A DNA stretch of 64,000 nt from Azomonas agilis (GCF_007830255.1 NZ_VLKG01000004.1:1-64000); one strand, 5' to 3'; positions 52,458 to 62,900 are shown, counted from the first letter of the stretch. Notes: generated by a model not told the origin, from the sequence alone. Numbers and translations: made by a program.

Positions 52458-53102
52458 TCAGCCCGCAGTCTGACGATGGGTTAGAACTTGATCAATCAAG
52501 CCATATTTTACGGCTTCTTCACCGCTCATAAAGTTGTCACGGTCTGTATCGCGGGCAATGACGTCCAAAGGTTGGCCGGTATGATGGGCCAAAACTTTGT
52601 TCAAACGCTCGCGAATACTTAAGATTTCCCGGGCGTGGATTTCAATGTCAGAAGCCTGACCTTGGAAACCACCCAAAGGTTGGTGAATCATAATGCGCGA
52701 ATGAGGCAAGCAATAACGCTTACCCGCAGCACCACCCGCCAATAACAAAGCACCCATGCTGCACGCCTGACCAATACAAATGGTTGAAACATCAGGCTTG
52801 ATAAACTGCATAGTGTCATAAATCGACATGCCTGCTGTTACGGAACCCCCGGGAGAGTTGATGTACAGATGGATGTCTTTTTCTGGATTTTCAGCTTCCA
52901 AGAATAAGAGTTGCGCCACAATCAGGTTGGCCATGTAGTCTTCGACTTGGCCAACCATGAAAATCACGCGCTCCTTAAGAAGACGGGAGTAAATATCAAA
53001 AGCCCGCTCGCCACGTGCGGACTGTTCAATCACCACGGGTACCAAACCACCAGCGGCCTGTGTTTCCAAAGCTTGCATTTGCATCATTAGATCGCGGGAC
53101 AT
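52458..53102 (-). CDS. clpP: ClpP protease subunit
   Basis: A 214-residue serine peptidase that forms the two-ring ClpP barrel. The catalytic Ser is in [12 protein letters not shown], the His in [11 protein letters not shown], and the Asp in [11 protein letters not shown] short N-terminal propeptide precedes [16 protein letters not shown] terminator for tig lies 27 bp upstream of its ATG. Confidence 0.96.
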   Translation of the reverse strand: MSRDLMMQMQALETQAAGGLVPVVIEQSARGERAFDIYSRLLKERVIFMVGQVEDYMANLIVAQLLFLEAENPEKDIHLYINSPGGSVTAGMSIYDTMQFIKPDVSTICIGQACSMGALLLAGGAAGKRYCLPHSRIMIHQPLGGFQGQASDIEIHAREILSIRERLNKVLAHHTGQPLDVIARDTDRDNFMSGEEAVKYGLIDQVLTHRQTAG

Positions 53103-53128
53103 TTACTGCGGTACTCCCTTGTCATGCC

Positions 53129-53163
53129 TAAAAAACATAAGCCAGCTCTAGGCTGGCTTATGT
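53129..53163 (-). terminator. Terminator of tig just upstream of clpP
   Basis: ACATAAGCCAGC (53135-53146) and GCTGGCTTATGT (53152-53163) form a perfect 12-bp stem, followed on the minus strand by a run of about six T. It ends only about 27 bp before the clpP ATG, so clpP either has an embedded promoter or depends on read-through. Confidence 0.88.
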
Positions 53164-53188
53164 CTATGTCTACATAGAGGAGAGAAGA

Positions 53189-54499
53189 TTAACCTGCCTT
53201 AGGTGGGGCAACGGGTTTCACCGCTTCCTCATACGAAACCGTTTTGTCGGTAACTTTTGCCTGCTTTAGGACAGTATCCACAACTTGCTCTTCCAGCACA
53301 ACAGAGCGGACTTCGCCCAGTTGCTCGCTGTTTTCATAATACCAAGCAACTACTTGTTCCGGCTCTTGGTAAACAGCGGCCATTTCAGCAATCAAAGCAC
53401 CCACTCGGGCCTCATCCGGCTTTAACTCAAACTGTTTTACCAGCTCAGCTACCAGCAATCCCAAGGTAACGCGGCGACGGGCCTGCTCTTCAAACAATTC
53501 AGCGGGCAGGTTTTCAGGACTCATTTTGCCGCCAAACTGTTGTACGGCCTGAATGCGCAGGCGATCCACTTCGTTAGCAATCAAAGCCTTAGGAATTTCA
53601 ATCGGATTGTTGGCCAGCAAACCATCCATCACTTGTGTCTTAACTTTAGACTTCAGTGATTGGGTGAGCTCACGCTCCATGTTCTTACGCACTTCGGTTT
53701 GGAAAGCTTCTAAATTGCTTTCAGGTAGACCAAATTGCTTGAAGAAATCTTCGTTTAATTCAGGCAAAACAGACTTGGCAACCGCCTGAACCATCACACT
53801 AAACTCAGCTTGTTTACCGGCTAAATCAGCGTTTTGATAATCCTCAGGGAACACGGGGTTGATGACGCGCAACTCACCCGCTTTAGCGCCTACCAGCGCC
53901 TCTTCAAAGCCTGGAATCATACGGCCAGAACCTAAGACTAGCTGTACTCCATCCGCAGAGCCGCCTTCAAACACTTCGCCGTTGATACGTCCCACAAAGT
54001 CAATAGTGACTTGATCGCCGTCAGCGGCTGGCTCTTCAGAAGGCTCAAAACGAGCGCCCTGCTTGCGCAATACTTCCAGCATTTTTTCAACGTCTGCATC
54101 TACTACTTCAGCTTGCAGACGTTCAACTTCGATGTTTTCCAGTCCAGTTACCTGAAACTCAGGAAATACTTCAAAGGTGGCAACGTATTCGAAGTTTTGT
54201 CCCTGCTCAAAGGACTTCGGCTCTACAGAGGGCATACCAGCAGGCCTTAAGTTTTGCTCTGAAATAGCCTTGTAGTAGGTCTCTTGGATCACATCACCCA
54301 GAGCCTCTTGACGAGCAGACTCTTCATAACGTTGACGGATCAGCTTGATGGGCGCTTTACCAGGACGAAAGCCCGGAATTTTGGCACGGCTAGCAGTCTG
54401 CTGTAGACGCTTATTGACTTCAGCCTCGATACGCTCAGCCGGGACGCCCACCGTCATACGGCGCTCAAGAGCAGAAAGGGTTTCAACAGAAACTTGCAT
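53189..54499 (-). CDS. tig: Trigger factor (ribosome-associated chaperone)
   Basis: A 436-residue chaperone and prolyl isomerase that meets nascent chains at the ribosome exit. The N-domain has the ribosome-binding signature GFRPGKAP near residue 44. The FKBP-type PPIase domain follows (about 150-240, with [20 protein letters not shown]). The C-terminal helical chaperone domain is complete. The ATG follows CGAGGAAAA. It heads the tig-clpP-clpX order found in Pseudomonas and E. coli. Confidence 0.96.
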   Translation of the reverse strand: MQVSVETLSALERRMTVGVPAERIEAEVNKRLQQTASRAKIPGFRPGKAPIKLIRQRYEESARQEALGDVIQETYYKAISEQNLRPAGMPSVEPKSFEQGQNFEYVATFEVFPEFQVTGLENIEVERLQAEVVDADVEKMLEVLRKQGARFEPSEEPAADGDQVTIDFVGRINGEVFEGGSADGVQLVLGSGRMIPGFEEALVGAKAGELRVINPVFPEDYQNADLAGKQAEFSVMVQAVAKSVLPELNEDFFKQFGLPESNLEAFQTEVRKNMERELTQSLKSKVKTQVMDGLLANNPIEIPKALIANEVDRLRIQAVQQFGGKMSPENLPAELFEEQARRRVTLGLLVAELVKQFELKPDEARVGALIAEMAAVYQEPEQVVAWYYENSEQLGEVRSVVLEEQVVDTVLKQAKVTDKTVSYEEAVKPVAPPKAG

Positions 54500-54748
54500 G
54501 GATTTTCCTCGTTACACAGAACGTAAACCGGGCATCCCGGAGCCAGAAAGGGCCTGCATTCTAGTGTTTCATAAAAAATAAGTCACCCTGCCCCATCAAT
54601 AGATCAAGCAACTTAGTTTGTTTTTGCATAGGCAAAATATTCAAGTTCGCTTCTTAGGTGTCAAATTGCTTATTATGCTTATAACATCGCACAGGCTCGC
54701 TCCGACCTGTACTTTTGGCGATCACTCACCAAAACAAGGATAGCGCTC

Positions 54749-55246
54749 ATGATCAAGCTGCATACCAACCACGGCCCCATCACCCTAAAACTGGATGCAG
54801 AAAAAGCCCCAGAAACGGTGGCTAATTTCATCGAATACGTAAAGTCTGGCCACTATGACGGCACTATTTTTCACCGCGTTATCGGTAACTTTATGATTCA
54901 AGGCGGTGGTTTTGAGCCTGGCATGAAGCAAAAAAGCACTCGCGCTCCAATCAAAAATGAGGCTAACAACGGACTTTCCAACAAAACGGGCACTATTGCT
55001 ATGGCCCGAACTATGGAACCTCACTCTGCTTCAGCCCAGTTTTTTATCAACGTGGCGGACAACGGTTTCTTAGACCACTCTGCACCTACCATTCAAGGTT
55101 GGGGTTACGCGGTGTTTGGTGAAGTGGTTGAAGGTATGGAAGTCGTTGAAAAAATCAAAGCAGTTCCTACTACTTCTCGGGCCGGCCACCAAGATGTACC
55201 GGCTGAAGACGTGATCATTGAGCGCGCTGAGATCATCGCTGACTAA
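54749..55246 (+). CDS. ppiB: Cyclophilin-type peptidyl-prolyl isomerase PpiB
   Basis: A 165-residue cytoplasmic cyclophilin. The core motifs [34 protein letters not shown] and [15 protein letters not shown] are present. No signal peptide, so it is the B (cytoplasmic) type. The ATG follows AAGGATAG. The stop overlaps the lpxH start by 1 bp (TAATG). Confidence 0.95.
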   Translation: MIKLHTNHGPITLKLDAEKAPETVANFIEYVKSGHYDGTIFHRVIGNFMIQGGGFEPGMKQKSTRAPIKNEANNGLSNKTGTIAMARTMEPHSASAQFFINVADNGFLDHSAPTIQGWGYAVFGEVVEGMEVVEKIKAVPTTSRAGHQDVPAEDVIIERAEIIAD

Positions 55247-55971
55247 TGATTACACTCTTCATCTCCGATCTGCACCTAGACGAATGCCGAGACGATATTA
55301 CTCAGGCATTTTTGCGCTTTTTGAACGAACGCGCACCACAGGCACAAGCCCTTTATATTTTAGGGGATTTGTTTGAGGTATGGATCGGAGATGATGGGAT
55401 GAGTCCCTACCAGCGCCAGATTGCACAGGCGTTGCGCCAATTAGCCGATCAAGGCACCCAGATTTTTTTGATGCACGGCAACCGAGATTTTATGCTTGGT
55501 AAGGGCTTTTGCCGTGAAGCAGGCTGCCAACTGATCCGAGAGCAAACACTGATCAACTTATATGGCCAATCGGCACTATTGATGCACGGTGATTTACTCT
55601 GCACCCAAGATCGTGAATATTTACGCAAACGCTGGCGACTGCGTAATCCTATTTCTCGCTGGTTATTGCGTCACTTACCCTTGAGTACAAGACACCAGCT
55701 AGCCCGAAAACTGAGGGCAGCCAGTCAATACCATACCCGCAATCAAGCTCAGAAAATTACCGACGTAACACCCGAGGCCGTACAAAGCTATATGGCTCGT
55801 TATGCCGTACAGGTGTTGATTCATGGACACACCCACCGTCCTACTATTGAACCACTTAAGGTGTTAGGCCAACCTGCACACCGCATAGTACTCGGCGATT
55901 GGGATCGCCAAGCATGGGTATTAGAGGTCACAGAGAGGCATCAGTATCGTCTCAAAGCCTTCCCACTTTAA
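55246..55971 (+). CDS. lpxH: UDP-2,3-diacylglucosamine diphosphatase LpxH
   Basis: A 241-residue metallo-phosphoesterase of lipid A synthesis, cleaving UDP-2,3-diacylglucosamine to lipid X and UMP. Metal-binding motifs are [41 protein letters not shown] and IHGHTHRP. The family's usual length is 240. It is co-translated with ppiB. The convergent miaE gene begins 7 bp beyond its stop. Confidence 0.94.
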   Translation: MITLFISDLHLDECRDDITQAFLRFLNERAPQAQALYILGDLFEVWIGDDGMSPYQRQIAQALRQLADQGTQIFLMHGNRDFMLGKGFCREAGCQLIREQTLINLYGQSALLMHGDLLCTQDREYLRKRWRLRNPISRWLLRHLPLSTRHQLARKLRAASQYHTRNQAQKITDVTPEAVQSYMARYAVQVLIHGHTHRPTIEPLKVLGQPAHRIVLGDWDRQAWVLEVTERHQYRLKAFPL

Positions 55972-55978
55972 AGATCAG

Positions 55979-56581
55979 CTAAGCAGCCGCTCCACTATGA
56001 AAGCGAAACTCCGTATCCACCGTTAAAACAGCATCTCGCTCTACTTGGGCGAACAGGGCAACGCGCTCTGCAATAGGCGCATCTGAATACATCTCAGCCA
56101 TCGTCAAGTAATCCTGATAGTGCCTTGCTTCTGACTCCAACAGCGAAAGATAAAAATCCTGAAGCTCTGGATCCAAATAGGGAGCCAAGCGATAAAAACG
56201 CTCGCAAGAACGCGCTTCGATATAGGCCCCGACAATCAAACTATCGATCAACCGGCCCGGCTCTTGTTTACGAATATGGGTGTGTAAACGCTGGGCATAT
56301 AACGAAGCACTAAGAGGCCGATACTGAACACCTCGCTTTTTCATTAATGCAGCTACTTGTTCAAAATGCCGCAACTCCTCACGGGCTAAACGCGATAACT
56401 TATCCTGTAAATGCTCACGCTCTACATAGCGGAACAACATAGTTAACGCCGTTCCCGCTGCTTTTTTTTCACAATTAGCATGATCAATCAGCAGAATTTC
56501 CACATGATTCAGTGCTTGATCAATCCAAGATTGAGGCGTTGAGCAGAGTAAAAAGTGGTTGATTTCAGGTAACAAAGACAT
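55979..56581 (-). CDS. miaE: tRNA-(ms2io6A37) hydroxylase MiaE
   Basis: A 200-residue diiron enzyme that hydroxylates the isopentenyl side chain of ms2i6A at position 37 of some tRNAs, using oxygen. Two Glu-x2-His metal motifs are visible: EELRHFEQV and ESEARHYQDY, with NCEKKAAGTAL holding another ligand Glu. The ferritin-like four-helix bundle fits. I chose the ATG at 56579-56581 (a TTG lies four codons upstream). Oxygen dependence is a family property. Confidence 0.9.
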   Translation of the reverse strand: MSLLPEINHFLLCSTPQSWIDQALNHVEILLIDHANCEKKAAGTALTMLFRYVEREHLQDKLSRLAREELRHFEQVAALMKKRGVQYRPLSASLYAQRLHTHIRKQEPGRLIDSLIVGAYIEARSCERFYRLAPYLDPELQDFYLSLLESEARHYQDYLTMAEMYSDAPIAERVALFAQVERDAVLTVDTEFRFHSGAAA

Positions 56582-56657
56582 GAATACAGGCAACCTAAAC
56601 CGGTAGTAAACAAGCTCTTATTATAAGGGGCAAGCCCGCAAAATCTCGCCTTTCACA

Positions 56658-57125
56658 CTATAAATCACTGGATACTGCTCTCAACCCAGCACAGTGCTGC
56701 TGATAATGGATTTCAGAGCTTTGAAAAAACACGCGATCTACCTCAGTCAACAACACCCAAAGCTCCTTCCCTTGATGCTCCTGCACCACAGCCAAACCAT
56801 AGGCTTGCAAACGCTGAATAAAACGCGCGCCCTTAACCAGCAAGGGATAGGCTGAACAATAGGGTGATCGGTTTTTATGGAATATCATCTCTCGCCGCGC
56901 TAACTGCTGTTGCAGCAAGCTCACGTCAAAAATCTGGAACCGCGACTGCATAGCCTGAACCAGTAAATCATCTAAGCGCTGTCGTATCCGCTGTTGCTCC
57001 AAAATATTTTGGGCATTCCAACCCACCACCTCATGATGAAAGCGTTTACAACCTCGACACACCAAATCCCCATACACAGTCGAGCACAAACCAATACAGG
57101 GCGTGTTAATAGAACGAATACTCAT
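56658..57125 (-). CDS. DUF1289 protein with a four-Cys N-terminal motif
   Basis: A 155-residue protein. The N-terminus INTPCIGLCSTVYGDLVCRGCKRFHHEVVGWN holds the Cys pairs of the DUF1289 family and may bind a metal or an iron-sulfur cluster. The remaining 110 residues are longer than many DUF1289 proteins (often 60-80) and show no clear further motif. The ATG follows GAGGTTTA. Function unknown. Confidence 0.75.
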   Translation of the reverse strand: MSIRSINTPCIGLCSTVYGDLVCRGCKRFHHEVVGWNAQNILEQQRIRQRLDDLLVQAMQSRFQIFDVSLLQQQLARREMIFHKNRSPYCSAYPLLVKGARFIQRLQAYGLAVVQEHQGKELWVLLTEVDRVFFQSSEIHYQQHCAGLRAVSSDL

Positions 57126-57377
57126 TAAACCTCGTATTTAACCTTAGATGTAAAACATAAAACACAGAGAGCTCATCAATTATCCTTTTAGACTTTCGTT
57201 CTATTTTTTAGAAAAAATCAGAAAAAAAGCCGCTAAAAGCAACGAAATATGGCAAAAAATAGCTCATCAGCATCACTACCAAGATAGCTAATGAACTATG
57301 AACCAAAGTATGGATCAGCTTAACTTTGAGCGGAGCTTCCAGTACACTCATCGCTGCCTGATAAAGGCATCATAAAT

Positions 57378-57527
57378 GTCCAAAAGAAGCTGTTTTCAAA
57401 GCGTCACGGGCACAGTTTATAAAAATCGAAGACCGAAGCGCCGTCCTTCGGTCGCGATCAGCGTAAAACTTTGAAAACAGCTTCTGGACGCGCGTCCCGT
57501 GATCTCCACGGGGACAAAGATGAGGGA
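57378..57527 (+). promoter_or_regulatory. Structured leader of acnB with competing pairings
   Basis: A 17-bp perfect inverted repeat (AGAAGCTGTTTTCAAAG at 57385-57401 with its complement at 57469-57485), extended by GTCC/GGAC, encloses a hairpin GACCGAAG/CTTCGGTC (57431-57453). Downstream, CCCGTGA (57496-57502) can pair either with TCACGGG (57404-57410) or with CACGGG (57507-57512), which lies just before the SD sequence GAGGGA (57522-57527). The two choices are mutually exclusive, and the first, combined with the long stem, forms a pseudoknot topology. This suggests a regulated leader. The preceding 57126-57377 stretch is AT-rich with no gene I can identify. Confidence 0.55.
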
Positions 57528-57533
57528 AAAACT

Positions 57534-60143
57534 GTGCTTGAAGCCTACCGCAAACACGTAGAAGAACGTGCCGCACTGGGTATCGTGCCCCAGCCGCTGA
57601 ACGCCGAGCAAACCGCTGGCCTAGTCGATCTGTTGAAAAACCCGCCGGCCGGCGAAGAAAACTTCCTAGTTGACCTGATTACTAACCGCGTACCCCCGGG
57701 GGTTGATGAGGCTGCCTACGTTAAGGCCGGTTTCCTGACCGCCATCGTTAAAGGCGAAGCCACCTCTCCTCTAATCACCAAAGCGCGTGCCACTGAGCTG
57801 CTGGGTAGCATGCAAGGTGGTTACAACATTGCCACTCTGGTTGAGCTGCTAGACAGCGCCGAACTGGGTGCTATCGCTGCCGAACAACTGAAGCACACCC
57901 TGCTGATGTTCGACACCTTCCACGATGTGACCGAGAAAGCTAAAGCGGGCAATGCCAACGCTAAAGCCGTTCTCCAGTCGTGGGCTGACGGCGAGTGGTT
58001 CACCGCTAAACCCGCCGTCCCAGAAAAAATCACTCTGACCGTGTTCAAGGTGCCTGGCGAAACCAACACCGACGACCTGTCTCCCGCTCCTGATGCCTGG
58101 TCTCGTCCTGACATTCCGCTGCACGCGCTGGCCATGTTGAAAATGGCGCGTGACGGCATCGAGCCTGTTCAGCCGGGTTCCGTTGGCCCGCTGAAGCAAA
58201 TCGAAGCAGCTAAAGCCAAAGGCTTCCCTGTGGCCTATGTGGGTGACGTAGTAGGTACTGGTTCTTCTCGTAAGTCTGCTACCAACTCCGTACTCTGGTT
58301 CTTCGGTGACGACATCCCCTACGTTCCGAACAAGCGCGCGGGTGGTTTCTGCTTTGGTACCAAAATCGCCCCGATCTTCTACAACACCATGGAAGATGCC
58401 GGCGCTCTGCCGATCGAGTTCGACTGCACCAACTTGGCCATGGGCGATGTCATTGACGTTTACCCCATCAAGGGTGAAGTCCGCCGTCATGGCAGCGATG
58501 AGCTGGTTACCAGCTTCCAGCTGAAAACCGACGTTCTGTTGGACGAAGTACGTGCCGGTGGCCGTATTCCTCTGATCATCGGTCGTGGCCTGACCGAGAA
58601 AGCTCGTGCTGAACTGGGTCTGGCTCCTTCTACCCTGTTCAAAAAGCCCGAAGCGCCTGCCGACAGCGGCAAGGGTTACTCTCTGGCTCAAAAAATGGTG
58701 GGCCGTGCTTGCGGTCTGCCAGAAGGCAAAGGGGTTCGTCCCGGCACCTACTGCGAACCTAAGATGACCACCGTAGGTTCTCAAGACACCACAGGTCCTA
58801 TGACCCGTGACGAGCTGAAAGACTTGGCTTGCTTGGGCTTCTCTGCTGATCTGGTCATGCAGTCTTTCTGCCACACGGCGGCTTATCCTAAGCCCATCGA
58901 CGTTAAGACCCACCACACGCTGCCTGATTTCATCATGACTCGTGGGGGTATTTCTCTGCGTCCTGGCGACGGTATCATCCACAGCTGGCTGAACCGCATG
59001 CTGCTGCCGGACACCGTGGGTACTGGTGGTGACTCGCACACCCGTTTCCCCATCGGTATCTCCTTCCCAGCCGGTTCCGGTCTGGTGGCTTTCGCCGCCG
59101 CTACCGGTGTAATGCCTCTGGACATGCCAGAGTCCGTTCTGGTGCGCTTCAAAGGCAAAATGCAACCCGGTATCACCCTGCGTGATCTGGTGCATGCCAT
59201 CCCTTACTACGCCATCAAAGCGGGCCTGCTGACCGTTGAGAAAAAAGGCAAGAAGAACATCTTCTCTGGCCGTATTCTCGAAATCGAAGGTCTGAACGAT
59301 TTGACCGTAGAACAAGCCTTCGAACTGTCTGATGCTTCTGCCGAGCGCTCTGCCGCTGGTTGCACCATCAAACTGCCTGAGAAGCCCATCGCTGACTACC
59401 TGAAATCCAACATCACGCTGCTGCGTTGGATGATCAGCGAAGGTTACGGTGATCCTCGCACTCTGGAGCGTCGTGCTCAGGCGATGGAAGCTTGGTTGGC
59501 TAAACCTCAGCTGCTGGAAGGCGATGCGGATGCTGAATACGCTGCCGTGATCGAAATCGATCTGGCTGACGTTAAAGAGCCCATCCTGTGCGCCCCGAAC
59601 GATCCTGATGACGCTCGTCTGCTGTCCGAAGTGGCTGGCCGTAAGATCGATGAAGTCTTCATCGGCTCTTGCATGACCAACATCGGTCACTTCCGCGCTG
59701 CCGGTAAGCTGCTGGACAAAGTCAAAGGCGGTATTCCTACTCGCCTGTGGCTGTCTCCGCCCACCAAAATGGACGCTCACCAGCTGACCGAAGAAGGCTA
59801 CTACGGCATCTACGGCAAAGCCGGGGCGCGTATGGAGATGCCCGGTTGCTCTCTGTGCATGGGTAACCAAGCCCGCGTACAAACGGGCTCCACGGTAGTC
59901 TCTACTTCTACTCGTAACTTCCCGAACCGTCTGGGCGATTCTACAGACGTGTTCCTGTCCTCTGCTGAGCTGGCGTCTGTTGCCTCCATTCTGGGCAAAC
60001 TGCCAACCGTGGCTGAGTACATGGAGTATGCGAAAAATATCGACAGCATGGCTGCCGACATCTATCGCTACCTGAGCTTTGATCAAATCGCTGACTTCCG
60101 CAAAAAAGCGGAAGAAGCCAAGATCGCTGTAGTTTCCGTGTAA
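57534..60143 (+). CDS. acnB: Aconitate hydratase B
   Basis: An 869-residue [4Fe-4S] enzyme that interconverts citrate and isocitrate. The N-terminus has the HEAT-like domain of AcnB, and the swivel domain with [20 protein letters not shown] comes before the core, the AcnB-specific order. Cluster Cys are in [16 protein letters not shown] and [12 protein letters not shown] start at the GTG (57534), read as Met in [16 protein letters not shown], because GAGGGA lies seven bases before it; the frame remains open 21 codons upstream through the structured leader. AcnB in other bacteria also binds mRNA when it loses its cluster. Confidence 0.94.
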   Translation: MLEAYRKHVEERAALGIVPQPLNAEQTAGLVDLLKNPPAGEENFLVDLITNRVPPGVDEAAYVKAGFLTAIVKGEATSPLITKARATELLGSMQGGYNIATLVELLDSAELGAIAAEQLKHTLLMFDTFHDVTEKAKAGNANAKAVLQSWADGEWFTAKPAVPEKITLTVFKVPGETNTDDLSPAPDAWSRPDIPLHALAMLKMARDGIEPVQPGSVGPLKQIEAAKAKGFPVAYVGDVVGTGSSRKSATNSVLWFFGDDIPYVPNKRAGGFCFGTKIAPIFYNTMEDAGALPIEFDCTNLAMGDVIDVYPIKGEVRRHGSDELVTSFQLKTDVLLDEVRAGGRIPLIIGRGLTEKARAELGLAPSTLFKKPEAPADSGKGYSLAQKMVGRACGLPEGKGVRPGTYCEPKMTTVGSQDTTGPMTRDELKDLACLGFSADLVMQSFCHTAAYPKPIDVKTHHTLPDFIMTRGGISLRPGDGIIHSWLNRMLLPDTVGTGGDSHTRFPIGISFPAGSGLVAFAAATGVMPLDMPESVLVRFKGKMQPGITLRDLVHAIPYYAIKAGLLTVEKKGKKNIFSGRILEIEGLNDLTVEQAFELSDASAERSAAGCTIKLPEKPIADYLKSNITLLRWMISEGYGDPRTLERRAQAMEAWLAKPQLLEGDADAEYAAVIEIDLADVKEPILCAPNDPDDARLLSEVAGRKIDEVFIGSCMTNIGHFRAAGKLLDKVKGGIPTRLWLSPPTKMDAHQLTEEGYYGIYGKAGARMEMPGCSLCMGNQARVQTGSTVVSTSTRNFPNRLGDSTDVFLSSAELASVASILGKLPTVAEYMEYAKNIDSMAADIYRYLSFDQIADFRKKAEEAKIAVVSV

Positions 60144-60150
60144 TGCACCA

Positions 60151-60219
60151 GACCGAGGCGCTATGCCTCGGTCATCGCATTAAAAAACAAACCCCGCTCA
60201 ACGCGGGGTTTGTTATTTT
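60151..60219 (+). terminator. Two hairpins ending the acnB transcript
   Basis: First, GACCGAGGC (60151-60159) pairs with GCCTCGGTC (60165-60173). Second, AACAAACCCCGC (60186-60197) pairs with GCGGGGTTTGTT (60203-60214), followed by ATTTTT. The second is a classical rho-independent terminator. Confidence 0.9.
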
Positions 60220-60525
60220 TACCCACAGTTTTCACCACTTCCCGGTTATCACACACATGCCCTGACTAAATAAGAACTCGCAATTGTTGAATCAGGACTT
60301 ATTGTTGATAGCCGAGCATTCTGTATTACTTAGCATATTTATTGCGAAAATTAATACACTTATTTATCCAGCATAATAGACACAATAAAAGTTTACTGGC
60401 GATATCTACACTGTCGAGTGATGACTTCGTTCGTTGAATGAAGTTGATGCCAGACCGGCCTTCTTCCTATAACTACAGGAGCGACCCGCGAGACAGTACG
60501 CGCCCTGACTTGATCTTGAAGTTGG
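60220..60525. other. Intergenic region before the AEC transporter gene
   Basis: About 306 bp without a convincing gene. It contains a short, possible hairpin (CTTCGTTCGTTGAATGAAG) near 60426. I see no tRNA, operator or clear promoter. Confidence 0.4.
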
Positions 60526-61485
60526 ATGAGCGATGCGCTTTATCGCAGTCGAATACGCGTGATTTTAGATATTGTTTTGCCCATCTACCTCATCATCGTT
60601 GTGGGCTACGCTGCCGTGCGCAGTGGCTTTATTGAAGCTGTAACAATCAAAGCCTTTGGCCGATTTGTGATTACCTTCTGCCTGCCTTGCACCATTTTTC
60701 ATGCTCTGACCCAACTGCCGATCAGCGAGGTTGTTAATCAGACCTACCTGCTGGTTTACGGTATTGGATCTTTGCTGACTTTTGGGGCCGCTTACCTAGG
60801 TGCTCGACTCAGGTCGCAGTCATCCAGCCATGCGGCCTTATGTGGGCTTGGCAGTGCCATGCCGAACTCGGCATTTATTGGGATTTCGATTGTTTCTGGT
60901 GTTTTGGGCAGTCAAGCAATCGCGGGTCTTGCGATGTGCATGATGATCGAGAATATGTTGATTCTGCCGTTATGTATTGTTTTAGCGACAGGAAGCAATG
61001 TTCACCACAATCCTTTACAGGCTTTCAGTGCGGCGCTGGCTCAGACCTTCAAAAATCCGTTAGTGATCGCCATTTCGGCTGGTATGAGCGCTGCTGTTCT
61101 TGGGATTAGTTTGCCAACGCCTATTGATAAAGCCCTGACGATGATGGCGGGAATTTCCAGCCCATTGGCGTTGTTTGTCGTGGGGGGTGTATTGGCGCAG
61201 GTGAAGTTACAGAGCCATTGGGGTCATTCGTTGTGGCTGAGCTTTGGCAAATTGGTGCTTCATCCAACCGTTGTTTTGCTAACGCTGTGGTTGATGCCCG
61301 GGGAAGACTTGGATCATGGCTTGTTTTTGGCACTGATTCTCTTTGCAAGTATGCCGATGGCCGCATTTTTTCCTGTATTGGCTCTGCGTTATGGAGAGGA
61401 ACAGATGGCGGCCTCGGCTCTGTTTATTTCCACCTTGTTATCGCTGTTAAGTATTTCACTGGTGCTTTATTTCATACCCAAATGA
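60526..61485 (+). CDS. AEC-family (auxin efflux carrier-like) membrane transporter
   Basis: A 319-residue transporter with about ten helices. The conserved N-terminal half LPIYLIIVVGYAAVRSGFIE, the ALCGLGSAMPNSAFIGI block, and PMAAFFPVLALRYGEEQ in the C-terminal half are typical of the AEC family, which carries small organic acids such as malate or malonate. A GTG at 60559, within VILDIVLPIYL, is an alternative start. Its neighbours on the opposite strand are aroQ, aroE and a CoA-transferase, so an aromatic or carboxylic acid substrate is possible but unproven. A hairpin follows at 61543. Confidence 0.8.
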   Translation: MSDALYRSRIRVILDIVLPIYLIIVVGYAAVRSGFIEAVTIKAFGRFVITFCLPCTIFHALTQLPISEVVNQTYLLVYGIGSLLTFGAAYLGARLRSQSSSHAALCGLGSAMPNSAFIGISIVSGVLGSQAIAGLAMCMMIENMLILPLCIVLATGSNVHHNPLQAFSAALAQTFKNPLVIAISAGMSAAVLGISLPTPIDKALTMMAGISSPLALFVVGGVLAQVKLQSHWGHSLWLSFGKLVLHPTVVLLTLWLMPGEDLDHGLFLALILFASMPMAAFFPVLALRYGEEQMAASALFISTLLSLLSISLVLYFIPK

Positions 61486-61542
61486 TTGCTTGCTGAGGAT
61501 GGGATTTTTGGGATGATGCTACAGCTATCAGGTTTAAATACG

Positions 61543-61564
61543 ACAGGCTCCCGAAGGAGCCTGT
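61543..61564. terminator. Hairpin between the transporter gene and aroQ
   Basis: ACAGGCTCC (61543-61551) pairs perfectly with GGAGCCTGT (61556-61564) around CGAA. Plus-strand T-run is short. It lies between two convergent genes and may serve both. Confidence 0.6.
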
Positions 61565-61619
61565 TTAGCTAAGGCAGCAAAACCGCAGTTCTGAGCGTTT
61601 CCATCAGTAGATGACTCTG

Positions 61620-62066
61620 TCAAAGCAGGTGCATCTTTCCAACCGCTGCTCGCAGTCCAAGCAGATAGCTATCTACCCCAAAACCACAGATTTGCCCTTG
61701 GACGATTTCAGCAAATACCGAATGATGCCGGAACGCTTCGCGAGCATGGATATTCGACATATGGATTTCTACGATTGGGACAGTAAGGACAGCCAAAGCA
61801 TCCCGAATTCCATAGCTGTAATGCGTCCAAGCGCCTGCATTAATCAAAACAGCATCGACCTGATCAACAAAGCCTTGGTGAATTCTTTCGCACATGGCTC
61901 CTTCACAGTTGGTTTGGAAGCTTTCAATGCCAACGCCGAGTTGCTGGCCAAGGTTCTGAAGCGCTTGATCAATATCCTCCAAGGTGGCTGTTCCATACTG
62001 AAGAGGATCTCGTTTTCCAAACATATTGTGATTGATGCCGTGCAGCATCAAAACGGTTTTAGACAT
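61620..62066 (-). CDS. aroQ: Type II 3-dehydroquinate dehydratase
   Basis: A 148-residue enzyme that converts 3-dehydroquinate to 3-dehydroshikimate; the type II form also acts in quinate breakdown. The family motifs appear as LMLHGINHNMFGKRDP (usually GPNLN), TNCEGAMCERIHQ, LINAGAWTHYSYGIRDAL and VPIVEIHMSNIHARE. Note the INHNMFG in place of the common PNLNLLG, and the FRHHSV segment. The ATG at 62064-62066 follows GGAG. It starts 4 bp after aroE, so the two are one operon. A second aroQ elsewhere is likely if this one is catabolic. Confidence 0.85.
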   Translation of the reverse strand: MSKTVLMLHGINHNMFGKRDPLQYGTATLEDIDQALQNLGQQLGVGIESFQTNCEGAMCERIHQGFVDQVDAVLINAGAWTHYSYGIRDALAVLTVPIVEIHMSNIHAREAFRHHSVFAEIVQGQICGFGVDSYLLGLRAAVGKMHLL

Positions 62067-62070
62067 GGCC

Positions 62071-62889
62071 TTACTCCAAAGCAACGGTGAGGCGCTGAAT
62101 CACTGGGCGCGTTTCAGGTCGAACCCCTCGCCACCAAGCAAATGCCTCCGCCGCTTGCTCGACAAGCATGCCCACACCGTCAGCAAGGCGTTTAACCCCC
62201 TTTTCTTTGGCCAGCTGAAGGAAGGGGGTTAGCCCTTTGCCATAGGCTAACTCGTAAGCCAGACTGATAGATTGCAGTACCTTCTCGGGAATAGGGGGCA
62301 ACTGCCCAGTAAGGCTTGCAGAGGTGGCGTTGACCACAATATCGAACTGCTGCTCAGCAAGGTCTGCATAACTACAGACGTGTAAACGGGGATGCTTCAC
62401 TTCATTGAGCAGTGTTTGAGCTTTTGTGATGTCTCGATTGGCGATCACCAATGTAGCGGGGGCTGCTTGAAGGAAGGGCAGCAATACGCCCCGCACGGCC
62501 CCTCCCGCGCCCAATACCAGAACCCGACGATTGCGTAGGGGCTCCTCTAGGTTTTCTTCGATATCACGCAGCAGACCAATGCCATCAAAGTTTTCGGCAA
62601 AGATGCGGCCCTCCTCGAATTTGAGGGCATTAGCTGCTCGTGCCAGCCGTGCCCGCTCACTGCGGCCATCGGAAAGCTCAAAGGCTCGTAGTTTGAAGGG
62701 TGCTGTTATATTCATACCCAGCCCACCTTCTTGCCGAAAGCGTAGAACATCGGCTTCGAATCCGTCCAGAGAGCCCTCAATTGCCCGATATTCCATGGTT
62801 TGGCGGGTTGTTTCAGCAAACAAACCATGAATCAGAGGAGATTTTGTGTGGCTGATGGGGTTACCAATTACTGCGTAAAAATCAGTCAT
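62071..62889 (-). CDS. aroE: Shikimate dehydrogenase-family protein (AroE-like)
   Basis: A 272-residue NAD(P)-dependent dehydrogenase. The substrate motif is GNPISHTKSPLIH, and the GMNITAPFK block holds the catalytic Lys. The usual NTDG motif reads NFDG here. The nucleotide loop is VLGAGGAVRGVLL, followed by VIANRD. The closing ADGVGMLVEQAAEAFAWW is well conserved. It reduces 3-dehydroshikimate to shikimate, or the reverse with quinate or shikimate as a carbon source. It lies 11 bp after the CoA-transferase gene, which is unusual for a biosynthetic aroE. Confidence 0.82.
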   Translation of the reverse strand: MTDFYAVIGNPISHTKSPLIHGLFAETTRQTMEYRAIEGSLDGFEADVLRFRQEGGLGMNITAPFKLRAFELSDGRSERARLARAANALKFEEGRIFAENFDGIGLLRDIEENLEEPLRNRRVLVLGAGGAVRGVLLPFLQAAPATLVIANRDITKAQTLLNEVKHPRLHVCSYADLAEQQFDIVVNATSASLTGQLPPIPEKVLQSISLAYELAYGKGLTPFLQLAKEKGVKRLADGVGMLVEQAAEAFAWWRGVRPETRPVIQRLTVALE

Positions 62890-62900
62890 CTTGTTTCTCC

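Noticed and set aside
57471-57533. Upstream ATG start for acnB at 57471
   Set aside because: It lies inside the structured leader, has no ribosome site, and adds 21 residues absent from known AcnB; the GTG at 57534 with GAGGGA fits the family start.
57849-60086. A 745-codon open frame antisense to acnB
   Set aside because: It is a mirror of acnB caused by strong codon bias; it has no ribosome site, a composition rich in His/Arg/Gln and no recognisable domain, while the plus strand encodes a complete aconitase B.
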